From contig CAIYTL010000142.1 of the NCBI GenBank assembly GCA_903929105.1, positions 1 to 5,655 on the forward strand: a stretch of 5,655 nucleotides of DNA. The letters are read 5' to 3'. The notes beneath the pieces were generated by a model. It saw only the letters and a program-made list of their open reading frames with translations, was not told where the DNA came from and made no database searches. Numbering within the stretch: the first letter of the stretch is position 1; every line of letters starts with the position of its first letter. The position numbers and the translations under genes are program-made. Shown one piece after another: positions 1 through 2,863 of the stretch. This stretch comes from an uncultured Micrococcales bacterium (lineage in GTDB: Bacteria > Actinomycetota > Actinomycetes > Actinomycetales > Microbacteriaceae).

Positions 1-75
1 GCACCCGAAGTTGAGGCCTCAGAAACGCCTGCCGAGGCTAAAGCTTCTGAAGGCGCCGGTTCACACCTGGTTTAG
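1..75 (+). CDS. 3' end of an unidentified protein-coding gene (partial)
   Basis: Frame 1 is open from the left edge to a TAG at 73-75 and encodes 24 residues, beginning APEVEASETPAEAKASEG and ending GAGSHLV. The segment is rich in Ala, Glu and Pro, which is typical of a flexible acidic C-terminal tail and carries no domain signature, so the gene cannot be named. It is convergent with the flavin reductase-like gene, with 11 bp between the two stop codons. In related actinobacteria large housekeeping genes such as dnaE can lie upstream of hisD, but nothing in these residues confirms that. The main reasons to regard it as coding are the clean open frame running in from the edge, the biased composition and the tight convergent arrangement. 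Confidence 0.6.
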   Translation, partial: APEVEASETPAEAKASEGAGSHLV

Positions 76-86
76 CGTGCAGGCCG

Positions 87-590
87 CTATTCGAGTTTTT
101 CGCCAGGCGTGAAATAAGCCCGCTGGTTATAGAGAAGCGCTTGGTCAGCTCGGCCAACGCCACCGTCAATAACTTCGATCACGATGATTGCGTTGTTTTC
201 AACGTGGTGAATCTCGCGAGTTTTGCCGATCAAAACTGCAGTTGCAGCGTCGAACACAGGCACTCCGGGCTCAACCATTCCCCAGTCGTTGCCAGCGAAT
301 CTCAGGTTGCGATCAGCGGCCATGCGGCGAGCCAACTCTAGGTTTTCGGCGCCCAAAGTGTGCACGGCAAAATACTTTGCTTGGCTAACTGCCTGCCAGC
401 TGCTTGAGCCTCTGGCGACGTTGAAGGTTAGCAGCGGAGGGTTTGAGCCGAGCGAGGTCATGCTGGTGGCAGTAAAACCTACCGCAGCGCCATCGGCGTC
501 GGTTGTGGTGATTACAGCAACACCTGAGGCGTGGCGGCGAAATGCGGCGCGCAGAGTTTCGCTCAGGTCGGCTTGCGGTTCAAAAGTCAT
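87..590 (-). CDS. Flavin reductase-like FMN-binding split-barrel protein
   Basis: The gene encodes 167 residues, the usual size for the flavin reductase-like family (HpaC/ActVB type), cytosolic enzymes that reduce FMN or FAD with NAD(P)H, often for a partner monooxygenase. Visible family features in order are FRRHASGVAVITT (residues 17-29), GFTATSMTSLGSNPPLLTFNV (about 38-58, the flavin-binding strand with its PPL turn), a conserved-type Ser cluster SSSW (62-65), FAVHTLGAENLELARRMA (about 74-91), RFAGNDW (97-103) and a final strand LLYNQRAYF (152-160). The usual GDH motif before the 'I.vGEV'-like strand is replaced by ENN (131-133, in VENNAIIVIEV). The ATG at 588-590 is preceded by AAGGAG (plus-strand positions 597-602) at a 6-nt spacing, which supports this start. 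It is transcribed divergently from hisD. No partner oxygenase is visible, so substrate and role are unknown, and it could be a flavin-binding protein without reductase activity. Confidence 0.88.
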   Translation of the reverse strand: MTFEPQADLSETLRAAFRRHASGVAVITTTDADGAAVGFTATSMTSLGSNPPLLTFNVARGSSSWQAVSQAKYFAVHTLGAENLELARRMAADRNLRFAGNDWGMVEPGVPVFDAATAVLIGKTREIHHVENNAIIVIEVIDGGVGRADQALLYNQRAYFTPGEKLE

Positions 591-625
591 TAGTTGCTCC
601 TTGGCTTCTAGGTTAATGCAGGGCG

Positions 626-653
626 GTCACACTGCGGGCTTCACCGTTAGAAT
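626..653 (+). promoter_or_regulatory. Candidate hisD promoter in the divergent intergenic region
   Basis: Within the 95-bp region between the divergent flavin reductase-like gene and hisD there is a GTCACA (626-631, four of six matches to TTGACA), a 16-bp spacer and a TAGAAT (648-653, five of six matches to TATAAT). Transcription would begin near 660, leaving a leader of about 25 nt that holds the hisD ribosome binding site. The match is suggestive only. No equally good promoter was found for the minus-strand gene, although a TAACCT (610-615 on the plus strand, read in reverse) fits a loose actinobacterial -10. Confidence 0.35.
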
Positions 654-685
654 TGCCTTGTTAGTTTCACGTTGTTGGAGGCCCC

Positions 686-2008
686 ATGTCTGAACGCGCT
701 CAGTTGCGTTTGCTTGACCTGCGCTCGTCGGGTTTTGCCTCCCACGAAGTTAACGATTTGGTGCCTCGTGCCACAGTTGACGTTGATGCAGCGCTTGAGT
801 CAGTCAAGCCGCTAATCGCTGACATTGCCGTTCGCGGCCTTGATGCTGTGGTTGAGGTCACCCAGCAGCGAGACGGCGTTGACCCACGCCCACTTTTGGT
901 TTCAGTTGATGAGCTCGCCGCGGCAGTCGACGCTTTAGACCCCGCTCTTCGGGCTGCCATTGAAACTGCAATCGAGCGAGTTCGTGCCGTTTCGATCGCG
1001 AATCTGCCCGACGACACTTCGGTTCAGCTTGCTGAGGGCGCAAAAGTTTTGCAGCGCTGGGCGCCGGTTGACTCAGTTGGCTTGTATGTCCCAGGAGGCA
1101 AGGCGGTGTATCCGTCAAGCGTGGTCATGAACGTTGTGCCGGCCCAGGTTGCTGGCGTGCCTCGTTTAGCTTTAGCTTCACCGGCTCAAAAAGATTTTGG
1201 CGGTCGCCCGCACCCCACAGTTTTGGCAACCGCTGCCTTGTTGGGTGTGACCGAGGTTTATTCAATGGGCGGCCCGGCCGCCATTGCGGCTTTTGCTCAC
1301 GGCTTGCCTCAAGTTGGCTTAGAGCCGGTGCGTCTGGTTACTGGTCCCGGAAACATCTATGTGACAGCTGCTAAGCGCGCACTTCGCGGTCGCATCGCAA
1401 TCGATTCAGAGGCCGGCACCACAGAGATCTTGGTTTTGGCCGATGCTTCGGCCAATGCGCGCCTGATCGCTTATGACCTGGTGTCTCAGGCAGAACACGA
1501 CGAAGCCGCAGCCTCAGTTTTGGTGACAGATTCTGCTGAGTTGGCTCACGCGGTGATCAATGCGCTGCCAGACATTGTTGATGCCACCGCTCACCGTGAC
1601 CGAGTTATCACGGCACTGGGTGGTCAACAGAGCGCTGTGGTCTTGGTTGCAAGTTTTGACGAGGCCATTTCGTTTGCCAATGAATACGCCACCGAGCACC
1701 TAGAGATTCACACTGCCGATAACGCTTCGGTGGTTAACCGCATCACAAATGCGGGGGCCATTTTTGTGGGGGAGTTTTCACCGGTTAGTCTCGGCGATTA
1801 CATGGCTGGTTCAAGCCACGTTTTGCCTACCGGTGGTTCTGCAAAGTTTGGCCCTGGTTTAGGTGTGCACACATTTTTGCGTGCCCAACAAATCATCGAA
1901 TACACCCGAGCAGGCCTTGAGCCGCTCGCTGAGCTGATTGACAACTTTGCGCAGGCCGAAGGTTTACCAGCCCACGGTCAAGCTGTTACAGCCCGTTTTG
2001 ACGACTAA
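686..2008 (+). CDS. hisD: Histidinol dehydrogenase
   Basis: The gene encodes 440 residues, normal length for HisD, the zinc enzyme that performs the last two NAD-dependent oxidations of histidine biosynthesis (L-histidinol to L-histidinal to L-histidine) in the cytosol as a homodimer. Diagnostic stretches are GLYVPGGKAVYPSSVVMN (132-149), VTGPGNIYVTAAKR (218-231) and the signature around IDSEAGTTE (239-247). By alignment from memory with the E. coli enzyme, the zinc ligands are Gln268 and His271 (SQAEHD), Asp371 (SLGDYMAGSSH) and His430 (LPAHGQAV), and the catalytic pair is Glu337-His338 (ATEHLE). All are present, so the enzyme should be active. The ATG is supported by GGAG at 677-680 with a 5-nt spacer. 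No other his gene follows; 309 bp of noncoding DNA separates it from nrdR, so it is probably transcribed alone. About half of its Asn codons are AAT, unlike nrdJ downstream. Confidence 0.97.
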   Translation: MSERAQLRLLDLRSSGFASHEVNDLVPRATVDVDAALESVKPLIADIAVRGLDAVVEVTQQRDGVDPRPLLVSVDELAAAVDALDPALRAAIETAIERVRAVSIANLPDDTSVQLAEGAKVLQRWAPVDSVGLYVPGGKAVYPSSVVMNVVPAQVAGVPRLALASPAQKDFGGRPHPTVLATAALLGVTEVYSMGGPAAIAAFAHGLPQVGLEPVRLVTGPGNIYVTAAKRALRGRIAIDSEAGTTEILVLADASANARLIAYDLVSQAEHDEAAASVLVTDSAELAHAVINALPDIVDATAHRDRVITALGGQQSAVVLVASFDEAISFANEYATEHLEIHTADNASVVNRITNAGAIFVGEFSPVSLGDYMAGSSHVLPTGGSAKFGPGLGVHTFLRAQQIIEYTRAGLEPLAELIDNFAQAEGLPAHGQAVTARFDD

Positions 2009-2011
2009 AAA

Positions 2012-2030
2012 CGGCTAGTGCGCCTGGCCG
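2012..2030 (+). terminator. Weak hairpin just after hisD, possible terminator
   Basis: Four bases after the hisD stop, CGGCTAG (2012-2018) can pair with CTGGCCG (2024-2030) around a 5-nt loop, giving a 7-bp stem with one G-U pair. A second tiny stem, CCGA/TCGG (2032-2035 and 2039-2042), follows directly. There is no immediate U-run; T-rich DNA begins only at about 2055. The position suits a transcript end, but as an intrinsic terminator it is poor. Confidence 0.3.
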
Positions 2031-2067
2031 CCCGAAAGTCGGCATTGTTGATCGTTTACTTTGTAAC

Positions 2068-2144
2068 TTTTTCAAAACTTTCTGCCAATTTTTTTGATTT
2101 TTTGGCCTCCGACGTTTCAACTTTGGCGTGTTTTCGCGGTTTTT
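2068..2144. other. Helically phased T-tracts, possible curved DNA
   Basis: T-tracts of 3 to 7 bases are centred at about 2070, 2080, 2092, 2100, 2123, 2132 and 2142. With one position skipped near 2111, these fit a repeat of about 10.3 bp, close to the helical repeat of DNA. Tracts of this kind in phase with the helix are known to bend DNA. The region ends about 90 bp before the likely -10 of nrdR. Extra tracts (an AAAA at 2074-2077, TTT at 2115-2117) do not spoil the pattern but make it less clean. Curvature is an inference. Confidence 0.4.
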
Positions 2145-2157
2145 GTCTCGACACGCC
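2125..2157. repeat. Perfect 7-bp inverted repeat (GGCGTGT/ACACGCC)
   Basis: GGCGTGT at 2125-2131 is the exact reverse complement of ACACGCC at 2151-2157, with 19 bp between the arms. Allowing G-U pairs, an RNA stem could extend to 2122-2132 with 2150-2160. The repeat is upstream of the likely nrdR transcription start and no U-run follows it, so a terminator is not supported. It could be a protein-binding site or chance. Confidence 0.4.
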
Positions 2158-2192
2158 GAGATGTCGATAAATTTGCATCTAACGACACCAAA

Positions 2193-2208
2193 CCACAAGA
2201 TATAGGGG
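2193..2208 (+). promoter_or_regulatory. NrdR box 1 (upstream half of a tandem pair)
   Basis: CCACAAGATATAGGGG matches the NrdR-box consensus ACACWATATATWGTGT at 12 of 16 positions, including the ATATAG core. It is weaker in the right-hand arm, where GGGG replaces GTGT. Its start lies 31 bp before that of box 2, which places the two sites on the same face of the helix, three turns apart, as is characteristic of NrdR-regulated promoters. It lies near the -35 region of the proposed promoter. Confidence 0.72.
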
Positions 2209-2223
2209 CTACCTACTCAAAAC

Positions 2224-2239
2224 AAACCACATATAGTGT
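2224..2239 (+). promoter_or_regulatory. NrdR box 2 (downstream half of a tandem pair)
   Basis: AAACCACATATAGTGT matches the NrdR-box consensus ACACWATATATWGTGT at 13 of 16 positions, with the right half TATAGTGT intact. The gap to box 1 is 15 bp. It contains the hexamer TATAGT, the best -10 candidate for the nrdR-nrdJ operon, so NrdR binding here would block RNA polymerase. It ends 78 bp before the nrdR start codon. Confidence 0.78.
2232..2237 (+). promoter_or_regulatory. Candidate -10 element of the nrdR-nrdJ promoter
   Basis: TATAGT matches the sigma-70-type TATAAT at five of six positions and sits inside NrdR box 2. Transcription would begin near 2244, giving a leader of about 74 nt. No good -35 is found at 16 to 18 bp upstream (for example CTACCT at 2209-2214), so the promoter may depend on other contacts or the start may lie elsewhere. 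Confidence 0.45.
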
Positions 2240-2317
2240 CTGAATTTCACCTGAATTCTGGCATTTGGTTCAAAAAAGAGCAGATAGTCACTGATTTGAA
2301 CTGAAGGGAGGCTCCAA

Positions 2318-2797
2318 ATGCATTGTCCGTTTTGTCGATACCCAGATTCACGTGTAACCGATTCACGCACCTCTGATGATGGCGCCTCAATTCGTCGTCG
2401 ACGCCAGTGCCCAGAGTGCTCAAAGCGCTTTAGCACTACCGAAACTTCAAGTCTTGTGGTTACAAAGCGCAGCGGCGTAGTCGAGCCGTTTAGCCGAGAC
2501 AAAATTGTCTCTGGTGTGCGCAAAGCTTGTCAGGGCAGACCGGTCAACGATGCCGATCTGTCGTTGCTGGCTCAAGAGGTCGAAGAAACCGTTCGCGCTA
2601 ATGGCGCAGCGGCTATCGAGGCCAACGACATTGGGCTGGCGATTCTAGAACCACTGCGAAAGCTTGATGAAGTCGCCTACATGCGCTTTGCAAGTGTTTA
2701 TCAGGGGTGGGAGTCCCTCGACGATTTTGAGGCCGCTATCAAGCTGCTGAAGCTCGAAAAGAGCGTAAGCAACGAATCGCTTGAAGCTGCCAACTAA
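2318..2797 (+). CDS. nrdR: Transcriptional repressor NrdR
   Basis: The gene encodes 159 residues, the normal length of NrdR, which represses ribonucleotide reductase operons and senses ATP/dATP. The N-terminal zinc ribbon has Cys3 and Cys6 (MHCPFC) and Cys31 and Cys34 (CPEC), with the DNA-contacting IRRRRQC stretch at 25-31 and KRFSTTET at 36-43. The ATP-cone follows at about residues 47-137, recognisable from VTKRSG (48-53), EPFSRDKI (56-63) and the end motif LDEVAYMRFASVYQ (116-129). The ATG directly gives the canonical MHCPFC start and is preceded by AGGGAGG (2305-2311) at 6 nt, a strong ribosome binding site. Two NrdR-box-like sites lie upstream, implying autoregulation, and nrdJ follows on the same strand after 66 bp, probably in one operon. 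The Lys/Glu- and Asn-containing tail after residue 140 is variable in the family. Confidence 0.97.
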   Translation: MHCPFCRYPDSRVTDSRTSDDGASIRRRRQCPECSKRFSTTETSSLVVTKRSGVVEPFSRDKIVSGVRKACQGRPVNDADLSLLAQEVEETVRANGAAAIEANDIGLAILEPLRKLDEVAYMRFASVYQGWESLDDFEAAIKLLKLEKSVSNESLEAAN

Positions 2798-2863
2798 GCA
2801 ACAAACAGACTTAAAACCAAAAATCTTAATCAAAAAAGCAAGAAACAAACGAAAGGATAAGCG
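2798..2863 (+). other. A-rich nrdR-nrdJ spacer with the nrdJ ribosome binding site
   Basis: This 66-bp spacer is about 58 percent A on the coding strand (38 A, 12 C, 9 G and 7 T by hand count), very different from both flanking genes. It has no inverted repeat that could end transcription and no convincing promoter. It ends in AAAGGA (2852-2857), 6 nt before the nrdJ ATG. The likely effect is an unstructured leader that favours ribosome loading on nrdJ; this is inference. Confidence 0.6.

Larger units (their letters stand above)
2009..2317. other. 309-bp intergenic region between hisD and nrdR
   Basis: This noncoding stretch has three parts. The first holds the weak hairpins after hisD (2012-2042). 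The second (about 2055-2145) is strongly T-rich on the plus strand, with many short T-tracts and a perfect 7-bp inverted repeat at its right side. The third (about 2190-2317) is the nrdR control region with two NrdR-box-like palindromes, a -10-like hexamer and a 5' leader of about 70 nt ending in a strong ribosome binding site. I saw no convincing small gene, tRNA or cobalamin riboswitch in it. A possible minus-strand frame here starts at TTG, lacks a good ribosome binding site and runs into hisD. Confidence 0.8.

Noticed and set aside
74..100. Possible terminator between the convergent genes: AGCG (74-77) and CGCT (85-88) with TTTTT at 96-100
   Set aside because: The stem is only 4 bp and the T-run starts 7 nt after it, so it does not meet the standard of an intrinsic terminator.
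223..693. Long plus-strand open frame (156 codons) antisense to the flavin reductase-like gene
   Set aside because: It overlaps a clear family member on the opposite strand, has no recognisable domain, and runs past the divergent region into hisD. It is a shadow frame.
2162..2187. TGTCG/CGACA inverted repeat just upstream of NrdR box 1
   Set aside because: Only 5 bp per arm with a 16-bp gap and no extension on either side, expected by chance in a region of this size.
1986..2198. Minus-strand frame of 70 codons, Lys/Arg-rich, in the hisD-nrdR intergenic region
   Set aside because: It starts at TTG without a convincing ribosome binding site, overlaps the end of hisD, and its Lys/Arg/Gln-rich content follows simply from the T-rich plus strand.
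2209..2317. Cobalamin riboswitch in the leader of nrdR
   Set aside because: The leader is only about 74 nt, too short for a B12 riboswitch, and no conserved B12-box-like sequence was seen.
2209..2523. Minus-strand frame of 104 codons across the nrdR promoter and 5' part of nrdR
   Set aside because: It lies antisense to the certain nrdR zinc-ribbon coding region and across the NrdR box area; it has no family features.
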